From assembly GCA_903838705.1 (NCBI GenBank), contig CAILZL010000018.1:124001-188000 (forward strand): a stretch of 64,000 bases of DNA. Direction: 5' to 3'. The number at the start of each line of letters is the position of its first letter. Position 1 is the stretch's first letter. The notes under the pieces are model-generated. The model had not been told where the DNA came from. It saw only the letters and a program-made list of their open reading frames with translations, and did no database searches. Origin of the DNA: an uncultured Pseudomonadota bacterium (lineage in GTDB: Bacteria > Pseudomonadota > Gammaproteobacteria > Steroidobacterales > Steroidobacteraceae). Positions 8,275-17,592 of this stretch are shown here, piece after piece. Position numbers and translations under genes: made by a program.

Positions 8275-9402
8275 ATGAATGTTGCAACTGTGCGCCGCCC
8301 CCTATTCCTGCTTGTCCTGGTCGCTTTGTCGATTTTGCCGTTCGTGATCCAGCAGACGCTGGGTAATGCATGGCTGCGCACACTTGATACAGCGATGCTG
8401 TACATCATGCTCGCGCTCGGACTGAATATCGTGATCGGCTATGCCGGCCTGCTGGATCTTGGCTACATCGCCTTCTATGCAGTCGGGGCTTATACCTACG
8501 CGCTGCTCAACTCTCCGCAGCTGTTACCCCTGTTGTCCGGCACCGGCTATGAAGGTCTTCTGCATACGCCGATATGGATTGTGCTGCCGCTTGCGGCGTT
8601 CCTTGCCGGGCTGTTCGGCATGCTCCTCGGCGCACCTACGCTGAAGTTGCGCGGCGACTATCTGGCCATTGTGACCCTGGGTTTTGGCGAGATCATCCGT
8701 TTGTTGCTGCGCAATCTGACCCGGCCGGTGAATATCACCAATGGGCCTATCGGTATCAATCAGATTGCTCCGGCCAGTTTTGCTGGCCACAGGATAACCA
8801 GTCCTGTTCATCTGGGAAGTATTGAGCTGTCCAGCCTCCATCAGTATTACTTCCTGTTTCTGGTGCTGGTGCTGTGTGTGATTCTGGTGTCCGCACGCTT
8901 GCAGGACTCACGTATCGGACGCGCCTGGATTGCCATCCGCGAAGATGAAATTGCAGCGCAGGCAATGGGTATCAATACCCGCAATGTGAAGCTCATGGCC
9001 TTTGCAATGGGTGCCAGTTTTGGTGGTGTATCAGGTGCCCTGTTTGCAAGTTATCAGGGCTTCGTTTCGCCGGAGAGTTTCATCCTGATGGAATCTGTGA
9101 TGGTGCTGGCGATGGTGGTGCTGGGTGGCATGGGCAATATTCCGGGTGTCATTCTCGGCGCGATATTGATCAGCCTTACGCCGGAGGTATTGCGGGATAT
9201 CGTGAATCCGCTGCAGGATCGCTTTCTGGGTGAACGTATTGTTGCACCTGATGATCTGCGCATGCTGGTGTTTGCTATGGCATTGATACTGGTAATGCTG
9301 CTTCGGCCAGAAGGGTTGTGGCCATCGCGGCGTCGCAAGGCTGAATTTCATGAGGCCGATCCGGTAGTGACACCGGGTACCAGGGCAGGTCAGCATGACT
9401 GA
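8275..9402 (+). CDS. livM: Branched-chain amino acid ABC transporter permease LivM
   Basis: The second permease of the liv transporter, about 375 residues, with ~9 hydrophobic segments. The family-typical LGLNIVIGYAGLLDLGYIAFYAVGAY lies near residues 50-75 and the cytoplasmic EDEIAAQAMGIN loop near 223-234. I use the ATG at 8275, which places three N-terminal Arg/Val residues directly before the first membrane helix. The in-frame ATG at 8233 has a GGGTGG only two bases upstream, and would add 14 residues. It overlaps livG by 8 bases, so M-G-F are co-translated. The strong terminator just upstream raises the question of what transcribes it. Confidence 0.92.
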   Translation: MNVATVRRPLFLLVLVALSILPFVIQQTLGNAWLRTLDTAMLYIMLALGLNIVIGYAGLLDLGYIAFYAVGAYTYALLNSPQLLPLLSGTGYEGLLHTPIWIVLPLAAFLAGLFGMLLGAPTLKLRGDYLAIVTLGFGEIIRLLLRNLTRPVNITNGPIGINQIAPASFAGHRITSPVHLGSIELSSLHQYYFLFLVLVLCVILVSARLQDSRIGRAWIAIREDEIAAQAMGINTRNVKLMAFAMGASFGGVSGALFASYQGFVSPESFILMESVMVLAMVVLGGMGNIPGVILGAILISLTPEVLRDIVNPLQDRFLGERIVAPDDLRMLVFAMALILVMLLRPEGLWPSRRRKAEFHEADPVVTPGTRAGQHD

Positions 9403-10165
9403 GGCATTGCTGGAAATACGCGGTATCAACAAGCGTTTCGGCGGGCTGCATGCGCTAAATGATGTCAGTCTGTCCATCCGGCGCGGTGAGATTTATGGTC
9501 TGATCGGCCCGAACGGTGCAGGCAAAACCACCTTGTTCAATGTACTGACCGGTCTGTATCAGCCGGATGAAGGCAGCTTCACATTCAACGGGATTGATCT
9601 GTTCCGCAAGAAGCCGCACGTGGTGGTGGCCAGTGGCATTGCCCGCACCTTTCAGAACATCCGCTTATTCCACAACATGACGGCACTGGAAAATGTCATG
9701 GTGGGGCGGCATGCGCGGGCAAAGGCAGGCATCCTGGGTGCGGTATTGCGCAGCAGACGTACTCAGCATGAAGAAGCGGCAATAAAACAACGCGCTGCTC
9801 AATTGCTGGACTATGTTGGTATCAGTCATCGTGCAGACGACATTGCAAAACATCTGTCATACGGAGATCAGCGTCGTCTTGAGATTGCACGTGCGCTGGC
9901 CACCGATCCGATACTGCTGGCGCTGGACGAACCGGCGGCAGGTATGAATAGTACTGAAACTGAATCGCTGAAGCGGTTGATGCAAACCATACGTGACAGC
10001 GGCATCACGATTCTGCTGATCGAGCACGATGTAAAATTGATGATGGGTCTGTGTGATCGCATTGCCGTCCTCGATTACGGCAGAAAAATAGCAGAGGGTG
10101 TGCCGGAGACGATAAGAACTGATCCGAAGGTCATTGAGGCCTACCTCGGAGTGGCCGAATCATGA
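9395..10165 (+). CDS. livG: Branched-chain amino acid ABC transporter ATPase LivG
   Basis: An ABC ATPase of 256 residues. Walker A is GPNGAGKTT at about residues 38-46. The signature is the family variant LSYGDQRRLEIARAL near 156, and Walker B is LLALDEPAAGMN near 177. It ends with the VIEAYLG tail typical of LivG. It overlaps livM by 8 bases and livF by 4 (ATGA). It energises import through LivH/LivM together with LivF on the cytoplasmic face. No anomalies. Confidence 0.95.
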   Translation: MTEALLEIRGINKRFGGLHALNDVSLSIRRGEIYGLIGPNGAGKTTLFNVLTGLYQPDEGSFTFNGIDLFRKKPHVVVASGIARTFQNIRLFHNMTALENVMVGRHARAKAGILGAVLRSRRTQHEEAAIKQRAAQLLDYVGISHRADDIAKHLSYGDQRRLEIARALATDPILLALDEPAAGMNSTETESLKRLMQTIRDSGITILLIEHDVKLMMGLCDRIAVLDYGRKIAEGVPETIRTDPKVIEAYLGVAES

Positions 10166-10896
10166 GCGATCACGCATCACTGCAATCGCCGCTGCTCAAG
10201 GTGAGTGGTCTGGAAGTGGCGTACGGTGGCATTCAGGCTGTTAAAGGAATTGATCTTGAAATTTGCAGCGGCGAACTGGTTGCATTGATCGGTGCCAATG
10301 GTGCCGGTAAGACCAGTACGCTCAAGGCACTCAGTGGTCTGTTACGGCCCGTTGCCGGCCACATCAAATATGACGGTGAGGATACAGGTCTGATCCCGGC
10401 GCACGGCTTTGCGCAGCGGGGACTGGTGATGGTGCCGGAAGGTCGCGGCGTGTTCAGCCGGTTTACCGTGCATGAAAATCTGTTGATGGGTGCGTACTGT
10501 CGTCGTGACAATGACGCTATCGCTGCGGATCTCGAACTGGTTTATCAGCTGTTTCCGCGCCTGAAAGAGCGTTATAAGCAGCTGGCAGGTACGCTGTCAG
10601 GAGGCGAGCAGCAAATGGTGGCGATTGCACGTGCGATGCTGGCGCGGCCACGGTTGTTGCTGCTTGATGAGCCTTCCATGGGGCTTGCACCGCTCATTGT
10701 GCAGAAGATTTTTGAAATCATCCGCCAGATTGCCAGCGAGGGTGTGACGATATTGCTGGTGGAGCAGAATGCCCGGCTGGCGCTCAAGACTGCACAGCGG
10801 GGCTATGTCATGGAAAGCGGGCGCATCACCTTTGCCGACAGTGCTGAAGCACTGCTGGCTAATCCGAAGGTTCAGCACGCCTATCTGGGTGAGTAG
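10162..10896 (+). CDS. livF: Branched-chain amino acid ABC transporter ATPase LivF
   Basis: The second liv ATPase, 244 residues. Walker A is GANGAGKTS near residues 44-52, the ABC signature is LSGGEQQMVAIARAM near 146, and Walker B is LLLLDEPSMGLAP near 168. It starts in an ATGA overlap with livG and is the last gene of the cluster. Only 4 bases separate its stop from the 3' end of the convergent dcp gene, and no intrinsic terminator is visible there. Confidence 0.95.
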   Translation: MSDHASLQSPLLKVSGLEVAYGGIQAVKGIDLEICSGELVALIGANGAGKTSTLKALSGLLRPVAGHIKYDGEDTGLIPAHGFAQRGLVMVPEGRGVFSRFTVHENLLMGAYCRRDNDAIAADLELVYQLFPRLKERYKQLAGTLSGGEQQMVAIARAMLARPRLLLLDEPSMGLAPLIVQKIFEIIRQIASEGVTILLVEQNARLALKTAQRGYVMESGRITFADSAEALLANPKVQHAYLGE

Positions 10897-10900
10897 AGAG

Positions 10901-12979
10901 TCAGTCTGATACTGCAGCAAAGCCACGCTTGCGCAGCAAGGCATGCACATCCGGGTCACGGCCCCTGAAACTGCGATAAGCAACATCTGGTTCCTGCCGG
11001 TTGCCGGTGGTGAATACAGCGGTGCGTAATCTTTCCGCAAGCACTGCGTCGAACAAGTCCCCACTGCTGGTGAAGGCTTCCCATGCATCAGCCACCAGAG
11101 TGTCTGCCCACAGATAACTGTAATAACCGGCGGCATAACCATCACTGGCGAAGATGTGACTGAAATGGGGCGTGCGATGCCGCATGACCACTTCCTCAGG
11201 CATGTTGAGCCTGCTCAAGGTGACTTGTTCAAACTGGTCGGCATCAATTTTTATATCGCCAGCCAGATGCAGTTCCATATCGATCATCGCGCTGGCCAGA
11301 TATTCCAGCGTGGCAAAGCCCTGATTGAAGTTACGTGCGCGGATGATCTTGTCTGTCAGTGCCTGCGGCATGGCCTGTCCCGTCTGATAGTGACGCGCAA
11401 AACGATCCAGCACTTCCGGAGCCATCAACCAGTGTTCCAGCAGTTGCGAAGGAAATTCTACGAAATCACGCGCGACGGAAGTGCCTGCCAGAGTCGGATA
11501 GCTGACATTTGATAACAGTCCGTGCAGGGCATGGCCGAATTCATGGAACAGGGTCACGGCATCATCCCAGTTGATCAGTACCGGTTCGCCCGCCTTGCCC
11601 CTTATGAAGTTGGCATTGTTGGATACGATGGGTGTAGTGCGACCGGAGAAGTAATGCTGGCTGCGATATTCACTCATCCAGGCGCCGGACTGTTTGCCCG
11701 GTCGTGCGTAGGGATCAAAGAACCACAGCCCGACATGCTGATCATTTTGATCCAGAGCTTCCCAGACGCGCACATCCGGATGATAGACGGGTACCTGTCC
11801 GCTATCGAGTGCAACGAAACGCAGGCCGAACAGTCTGTTGGCGACAAAGAACATGCCTTCGCGCAGTTGCTCAAGTTGCAGATAGGGCTTGAGTTCAGTG
11901 GCGTCCAGATCATAGCGCGCCTTGCGCACCCGCTCTGCATAGTAGCGGTAGTCCCACGCAGCGATCCTGATGCCATCGTCATTCGCAAGTTGCTGCATGT
12001 CGGCTACTTCCTCATGCACGCGTGACACAGCCGGTTGCCACAGTGCATTCAGCAGTCCGGCAGCAGCCTCAGGTAACTTTGCCATTGAATCTTCCAGCTG
12101 CCAGTGCGCATGAGTGGCATGACCGAGCAGCTGCGCACGTTCTGCGCGTAGTGCAAGAATCTCGGTAATCAATTGTTTGGTGTCAGTGGGGCCACTATTA
12201 TCGCCGCGCATGACAAAATTACGCCACACCCGTTCACGCAGAGTTCTGTTGACTGCATAGGTGAGAAACGGCTCAACGCTTGAGCGTGTATTGCCGATCA
12301 CCCACTTGCCTGGCAAGCCACGTTCAGCCGCTTCATGGGCAGCGGAATCAATTTCGGATTGCGGCAGGCCCAGTAAATCGGTCGTGGTATCAAGTACTAC
12401 ATAGGTGTCGTTTTCATCCTTGAGAATGCGCTGACTGAACTCTGTGAACAGACCGGCCAGTCTCTGATTGATTGCCGACAGACGTTGTTTGGCAACGCTG
12501 TCCAGCTGTGCGCCGGCACGCGCGAAATCCTTGTATTGCACCCAGGTCAGTCGCTGCTGTTCAGATGTCAGATCGCTCTGCTCACGTTGAGCATAGACAG
12601 CGGCGATGCGTTCAAACAGCATGGCATTCTGCGTAATGGCATCATGAAATGCGGCCAGTCTGGGCTCCATTTCACGTTCTACTGCCTGAACGGTCTCGTC
12701 GCTCATGCAGCCCGTATATATGTGATAGATGGCTAATACCCGATCCAGCGTGCGGCCCGATGCCTCCAGTGCCGCAAGAGTATTCTCAAAATCAGCTGCA
12801 AGCGGGTTGTGAGCGATCGCATCAATCTCACGCAGTTGTTCATCCATCGCAGATTGCAGGGCGGCAGGCAGGTCGGCAATCTGCACGCTGGCAAACGGAG
12901 GTACTCCACCGTAAGCACCTGACCACGGTGCGAGCAGTGCTTTTAAAGAGTCAGCGTGTTGGTTGGAGACGGGATTCAT
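10901..12979 (-). CDS. dcp: Peptidyl-dipeptidase Dcp (M3 family)
   Basis: A zinc metallopeptidase of 692 residues that removes C-terminal dipeptides from peptides, normally in the cytoplasm. The M3 motif H479-E-F-G-H483 is present, with the third zinc ligand E508 exactly 25 residues after the second His. Around it, the WDDAVTLFHEFGHALHGL and RDFVEFPSQ..EHW stretches follow E. coli Dcp more closely than oligopeptidase A. The C-terminal ...ASDGYAAGYYSYLW segment is also typical. No signal peptide. It is divergent from a POT peptide transporter and an ACE-like dipeptidase, pointing to peptide use as a nutrient. Confidence 0.93.
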   Translation of the reverse strand: MNPVSNQHADSLKALLAPWSGAYGGVPPFASVQIADLPAALQSAMDEQLREIDAIAHNPLAADFENTLAALEASGRTLDRVLAIYHIYTGCMSDETVQAVEREMEPRLAAFHDAITQNAMLFERIAAVYAQREQSDLTSEQQRLTWVQYKDFARAGAQLDSVAKQRLSAINQRLAGLFTEFSQRILKDENDTYVVLDTTTDLLGLPQSEIDSAAHEAAERGLPGKWVIGNTRSSVEPFLTYAVNRTLRERVWRNFVMRGDNSGPTDTKQLITEILALRAERAQLLGHATHAHWQLEDSMAKLPEAAAGLLNALWQPAVSRVHEEVADMQQLANDDGIRIAAWDYRYYAERVRKARYDLDATELKPYLQLEQLREGMFFVANRLFGLRFVALDSGQVPVYHPDVRVWEALDQNDQHVGLWFFDPYARPGKQSGAWMSEYRSQHYFSGRTTPIVSNNANFIRGKAGEPVLINWDDAVTLFHEFGHALHGLLSNVSYPTLAGTSVARDFVEFPSQLLEHWLMAPEVLDRFARHYQTGQAMPQALTDKIIRARNFNQGFATLEYLASAMIDMELHLAGDIKIDADQFEQVTLSRLNMPEEVVMRHRTPHFSHIFASDGYAAGYYSYLWADTLVADAWEAFTSSGDLFDAVLAERLRTAVFTTGNRQEPDVAYRSFRGRDPDVHALLRKRGFAAVSD

Positions 12980-13094
12980 GTTGAACGGATGGCCTGAGTA
13001 AACCGTGAGTCTGCCGTGTGATGGCTATACAAAGCAATTGACTTGTTGACCGGTTAGCGGTCATGTTCGGGGTACCAGCAGATTGGGAATTCAT

Positions 13095-14576
13095 ATGTCG
13101 GCACCTGAATGGTTCGGTCATCCGCGCGGTCTGGCAACCCTGTTCTTCACTGAAATGTGGGAGCGCTTTTCCTATTACGGTATGCGAGCCATTCTGGTTC
13201 TGGCCATGGTTGCGACGATTGAGCAGGGTGGGCTGGGTCTGGAGGATCGTTCTGCCACTGCTATCTACGGTCTGTACACAGCCAGTGTCTACATGCTCAC
13301 GCTGGCGGGTGGCTGGGTGGCAGATCGGCTGACAGGTCAGCGTGCGGCAGTATGGTATGGCGGAGTGCTGATTACCTGTGGCCACTTCATCATGGCCATG
13401 CCCTGGACTCAGACTTTCTTTATCGGCATGGTGCTGATTGTGCTCGGTACCGGCCTGCTCAAGCCCAACATCAGCGCCATGGTCGGACAGCTGTACAAGG
13501 ATGACAGCAGTGCGCGACGCGATGCCGGCTTCTCGATTTTCTACATGGGTATCAATCTGGGTTCCTTGATCGGTCAGCTGATCTGTGGCTATCTTGGTGA
13601 GCGTGTGGGCTGGCACTATGGTTTCGGCGCGGCAGGCATATTCATGCTGATTGGCCTGACTCAGTACCGACTTACCGGACATTATCTGGGTCAGGCCGGG
13701 TTACCGTTCATCAGGACAGAAGATAAAGAGACGAACCTGCGCCGGCAGCGTGACTGGCGCAGTGTGCAAGGATCGTTGCTTGTGCTGCTGGGGTTGCTGA
13801 TTGCGATGAGCACTGGCGCACTCAGAATCAGTCCGCTGCTGCTGGCGCAGTCCACAGGTGTATTCATTGTGGCGGTATCACTGGCCTACTTTGCCTATGT
13901 GCTTGTCTGGGGTGGCTTGAATGCTGCTGAGAAAAAACGGATTGGCGCGATCATTGTCCTGTTTGTCGCTGCTGCATTATTCTGGTCGGGCTTTGAGCAG
14001 GCAGGATCTTCCTTCAACCTGTTTGCAGAACGCTATACCGATCGCATGATGTTCGGCTGGGAAGTGCCTGCATCATGGCTGCAATCCATCAATCCATTTT
14101 TTATTGTGCTGTTTGCACCCATGTTTGCCGCGCTATGGATACGACTGGGCATACGCGGGCTGGAGCCGTCTACTCCGGTAAAGATGGCACTGGGATTGGT
14201 GCAGATGGCGCTGGGCTTTCTGGTACTGTTTTTCGCAGCAAGGTATGTGGTGCAGGGTGAGCAGGTTGCGCCCGGCTGGTTGTTGCTGACCTACTTGCTG
14301 CATACGACGGGCGAACTCTGTCTGTCACCGGTGGGTTTGTCTGTGGTGACCCGCTTGTCACCCCCGCGCTACGTCGGGCAGATGATGGGTGTATGGTTTA
14401 TGGGTGCTTCACTGGGTAATCTCATTGCAGGACTGTTAGCAGGTTTCTTTGGCGAAGACTCTGTGGCCAATATGCCGGACAGATTTCTTTCAATCTTCCT
14501 GTTTGGTGCAGTGGCGGCGCTGGTGCTGTTACTGGCAGGCAGGGCGGTGCAGCGTTTGATGGGCGATGTTAAATAG
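13095..14576 (+). CDS. POT/PTR-family proton-coupled di/tripeptide transporter
   Basis: An MFS transporter with about 12-14 membrane segments, 493 residues from the ATG at 13095 (an in-frame TTG at 13083 is less likely). The POT signature E20-x2-E-R-F-x-Y-Y-G29 is intact; these residues couple proton binding to peptide import. A second family stretch, GLLKPNISAMVGQLY, lies near residues 122-136, and FYMGINLGSLIGQ lies near 150. It should import di- and tripeptides across the inner membrane. It is followed after 20 bases by the ACE-like peptidase and is divergent from dcp, so all three probably act on short peptides. Confidence 0.93.
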   Translation: MSAPEWFGHPRGLATLFFTEMWERFSYYGMRAILVLAMVATIEQGGLGLEDRSATAIYGLYTASVYMLTLAGGWVADRLTGQRAAVWYGGVLITCGHFIMAMPWTQTFFIGMVLIVLGTGLLKPNISAMVGQLYKDDSSARRDAGFSIFYMGINLGSLIGQLICGYLGERVGWHYGFGAAGIFMLIGLTQYRLTGHYLGQAGLPFIRTEDKETNLRRQRDWRSVQGSLLVLLGLLIAMSTGALRISPLLLAQSTGVFIVAVSLAYFAYVLVWGGLNAAEKKRIGAIIVLFVAAALFWSGFEQAGSSFNLFAERYTDRMMFGWEVPASWLQSINPFFIVLFAPMFAALWIRLGIRGLEPSTPVKMALGLVQMALGFLVLFFAARYVVQGEQVAPGWLLLTYLLHTTGELCLSPVGLSVVTRLSPPRYVGQMMGVWFMGASLGNLIAGLLAGFFGEDSVANMPDRFLSIFLFGAVAALVLLLAGRAVQRLMGDVK

Positions 14577-14596
14577 ACGAGCTTCAGGAGCAGAGC

Positions 14597-16525
14597 ATGC
14601 GAATTGCAATTGCAGGGTTGGTCCTGCTGGCTTGTGGTGTATCCGCTTGCAGCAAACATGATGCGCCGGATGCACAGAGCGCCGATAAATTCATTGCAGA
14701 TGTAAATGCTGAGCTGCTGGCCAAGCGGCCGCTGTGGGGTGCAGCAGGGTGGGCAGCTGCCACTTACATCACGGACGATACCCAGAAGCTGTCTGCGGCT
14801 GCGACAGAACAGGAGCTTGAGTTTGACAGTCGCACCATTGAAGGTGCCAAACACTATAACGGTGTTACTGGCCTGAAGCCGGATACCGCGCGTTCATTGA
14901 TGCTGATCAAGCTGGGTTCATCAATGCCTGCGCCGAACGATCCTGCCAAGCGGGCTGAACTGGCCCGGATCGCAGCGAAGATGGACGCGAATTATGGAGC
15001 AGCAAAGTGGTGCAGCAAGGATAACGCCGGTAATGAACGCTGTTTGCCCTTGCAGGAAATTGAGAAGATTGTTGATAACGCGGATCAGTCTCATAGCCCG
15101 GCAGAAATCGCCGCTGCCTGGGCCGGCTGGCACGCCACCGCAAAACCCATCCGCGATGACTATCCACGATTTGTCGAACTCATGAATGAAGGTGCCAGGG
15201 AAGTGGGGTTCGCGGATACCGGTGAACTATGGCGCGGCGGCTATGACATGACGCCTGCGGAGTTTGACCGGGAAATTGAACGGCTCTGGTCGCAGGTGCA
15301 GCCCCTTTATGAACAGTTGCATTGCACGGTGCGCAACACGCTCAATAAAAAGTATGGTGATGACATTGTTCCGAAAAACGGGCTCATCCCCGCGCATCTG
15401 CTCGGCAACATGTGGGCGCAGGAGTGGAGCAATCTGTATCCCCTGCTGGAGCCCTACAAAGGAGTGGCGAGTCTGGATGTGTCCAGTGCATTGAAGGCGC
15501 AGCGTGATCAGGAATATCAGCGACTACTGGCCGCATACAAGGGCAAACCCGGTGCTGTGCAGCTGGCAGATATTGCCCATCAGGCTGATAGCGCCATGGC
15601 GGTGAAGATGACGCGCATGGCGGAGGACTTTTATACATCGCTCGGTATGCCGGGATTGCCGGAATCCTTCTGGCAGAAATCAATGCTGGTGCAGCCACGG
15701 GATCGCGATGTGCAATGTCATGCCAGTGCGTGGGACATGGACTTGAGTGTCCCCGACGTGCGTATCAAGCAGTGCATTGAACCCACTGAAGGTGAGTTGA
15801 CCACTATTCATCATGAAATGGGTCATATCTATTACTATCTGATGTATCAGAAGCAGACGCCGCTATTCCAGCGCGGTGCGCATGACGGGTTCCACGAAGC
15901 CATCGGCGATACGATTACGCTGTCCATGACGCCAGCGCATCTGCAGAAGATCGGACTGGTCAGGCAGGCACAGACTGATCAGCGGGCTCTGATCAATTCC
16001 CAGATGAAACTGGCACTGGACAAGATTGTGTTTCTGCCATTCGGCAAACTGGTCGATCAGTGGCGCTGGAAAGTATTTTCCGGCGAAACCAGTCCGGTGC
16101 AGTACAACGATAGCTGGTGGGCGTTGCGAGCCAGATACCAGGGCGTGTCCATGCCAATGGCGCGTGCGGCTGATGACTTTGATCCGGGTGCCAAATATCA
16201 CATTGCCGGCAACACTCCCTACACCCGTTATTTTTTATCGTTCATTCTGCAATTCCAGTTTCACAAGGCGCTGTGTGATGCGGCTGGTTATACCGGCCCG
16301 CTGTCGCAGTGCGACATTTACGGTAACAAGGCCGCAGGCGAGAAGTTCATGGCCATGCTGGCAGCGGGTGCATCACAGCCATGGCCGGACACGCTTGAGA
16401 AACTGACTGGCACCCGCAAAATGGATGCTTCTGCACTCATCGAATACTTTCAGCCGCTGATGGACTATCTGGCCGGACAGAACAAGGGGCTAAGCTGTGG
16501 CTGGCAGGAAGAGGGGAAATTCTGA
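14597..16525 (+). CDS. ACE-like M2 peptidyl-dipeptidase lipoprotein
   Basis: A bacterial angiotensin-converting-enzyme homologue, 642 residues. The signal peptide ends in a lipobox (GVSAC, about residue 18), so it should be a periplasm-facing lipoprotein. The M2 active site is complete: H406-E407-M-G-H410, with the third zinc ligand E434 in GFHEAIGD 24 residues on, as in animal ACE. M2 enzymes cleave dipeptides from peptide C-termini. It lies 20 bases after the POT transporter gene, an arrangement that would let dipeptides made in the periplasm be imported at once. A GAGCAG ribosome site precedes the ATG. Confidence 0.93.
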   Translation: MRIAIAGLVLLACGVSACSKHDAPDAQSADKFIADVNAELLAKRPLWGAAGWAAATYITDDTQKLSAAATEQELEFDSRTIEGAKHYNGVTGLKPDTARSLMLIKLGSSMPAPNDPAKRAELARIAAKMDANYGAAKWCSKDNAGNERCLPLQEIEKIVDNADQSHSPAEIAAAWAGWHATAKPIRDDYPRFVELMNEGAREVGFADTGELWRGGYDMTPAEFDREIERLWSQVQPLYEQLHCTVRNTLNKKYGDDIVPKNGLIPAHLLGNMWAQEWSNLYPLLEPYKGVASLDVSSALKAQRDQEYQRLLAAYKGKPGAVQLADIAHQADSAMAVKMTRMAEDFYTSLGMPGLPESFWQKSMLVQPRDRDVQCHASAWDMDLSVPDVRIKQCIEPTEGELTTIHHEMGHIYYYLMYQKQTPLFQRGAHDGFHEAIGDTITLSMTPAHLQKIGLVRQAQTDQRALINSQMKLALDKIVFLPFGKLVDQWRWKVFSGETSPVQYNDSWWALRARYQGVSMPMARAADDFDPGAKYHIAGNTPYTRYFLSFILQFQFHKALCDAAGYTGPLSQCDIYGNKAAGEKFMAMLAAGASQPWPDTLEKLTGTRKMDASALIEYFQPLMDYLAGQNKGLSCGWQEEGKF

Positions 16526-16682
16526 TTGCAGCTCCAGTCGGGCAATCGTGTTGCATTCAGCTAACTTATGTCCAGTGAATGGCCCTGATCTGCCTCATCA
16601 GTCTGGCTCTTACACAACTATTACACTGACACGGCTGCAAGATTGCTATGGTTGATGCCTCACAAACTTTGAGGCGAAAACC

Positions 16683-17585
16683 GTGTCAGGTATCCTTTCC
16701 AAGTGGTTTGGCCGTTTGAAAGAAAAAGAACCGAACTGGATCACCAAGCTGGCCCTGGTGGTGTTTCATGTGGGCGCGGTGCTGGCGCTGTTCAACTTCA
16801 CCTGGACTGGATTGATCTTTGCCGTGGTGTTGTGGTGGCTGACCATCGGGCTGGGTATCGGTCTGGGCTATCACCGGCTTTTGACTCACCGTGCCTACAA
16901 GGCGCCTAAATGGTTTGAATACTTTGTCACCGTGCTGGGTACCATGTCACTGGAAGGTGGGCCCATTTTCTGGGTGGCGACGCATCGCAAACACCACAAA
17001 TACACTGATCAGCCGGGCGATCCGCATTCACCACGTGATGGCAGGTGGTGGTCACATATGGGCTGGATCGTTGGCGGTACCGCATTGCATGGCGACACCT
17101 CCACGCTGGCCCCGCACGTGCCCGATCTGGTCAATGACAAGTTTCATGTCTGGATCAGCAAATGGCACTGGGTGCCGTTGACGGTTACCGGGTTCACCAT
17201 TCTGGCGATCTATGGCTGGCCAGTGACTTTATGGGCTGTATTCCTGCGGGTCACAGTGGGTCTGCACTGCACCTGGCTGGTGAATTCAGCATGTCATCTG
17301 TGGGGCTCGCAACGTTTTGCAACGGGTGAAGACTCGCGCAACAACTGGTGGGTTTCATTGCTCACCTTCGGTGAAGGCTGGCATAACAACCACCATGCAC
17401 ATGCACAGTCAGCGCGTCATGGTCTGATGTGGTGGGAAATCGATATCACCTGGTACACCATCAAGCTGCTGAGCCTGTTGGGACTCGCAACAAATATCCG
17501 GCTGCCGCGCTATGACGGCCGGGTGCCCGAAGTGGGTGAACAGTCCACTACCGCCATCGCTCCAGCTCAGACAGGCCAGAGCTGA
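16683..17585 (+). CDS. Membrane fatty-acid (acyl-CoA delta-9 type) desaturase
   Basis: An integral-membrane di-iron desaturase of 300 residues. The three histidine boxes are complete: H64-R-L-L-T-H69, H101-R-K-H-H105 and H234-N-N-H-H238, with another conserved His near residue 205. Hydrophobic pairs flank residues 23-60 and 165-195. It introduces a double bond into acyl chains and so raises membrane fluidity. The GTG start at 16683 follows GAGGCG by seven bases. The histidine kinase gene begins only 7 bases after the stop, suggesting one transcript. Confidence 0.92.
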   Translation: MSGILSKWFGRLKEKEPNWITKLALVVFHVGAVLALFNFTWTGLIFAVVLWWLTIGLGIGLGYHRLLTHRAYKAPKWFEYFVTVLGTMSLEGGPIFWVATHRKHHKYTDQPGDPHSPRDGRWWSHMGWIVGGTALHGDTSTLAPHVPDLVNDKFHVWISKWHWVPLTVTGFTILAIYGWPVTLWAVFLRVTVGLHCTWLVNSACHLWGSQRFATGEDSRNNWWVSLLTFGEGWHNNHHAHAQSARHGLMWWEIDITWYTIKLLSLLGLATNIRLPRYDGRVPEVGEQSTTAIAPAQTGQS

Positions 17586-17592
17586 GCTGATC

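Noticed and set aside
13083..13094. TTG start four codons upstream for the POT transporter
   Set aside because: ATG 13095 gives the normal family N-terminus; the TTG adds only Met-Gly-Ile-His without a better ribosome site.
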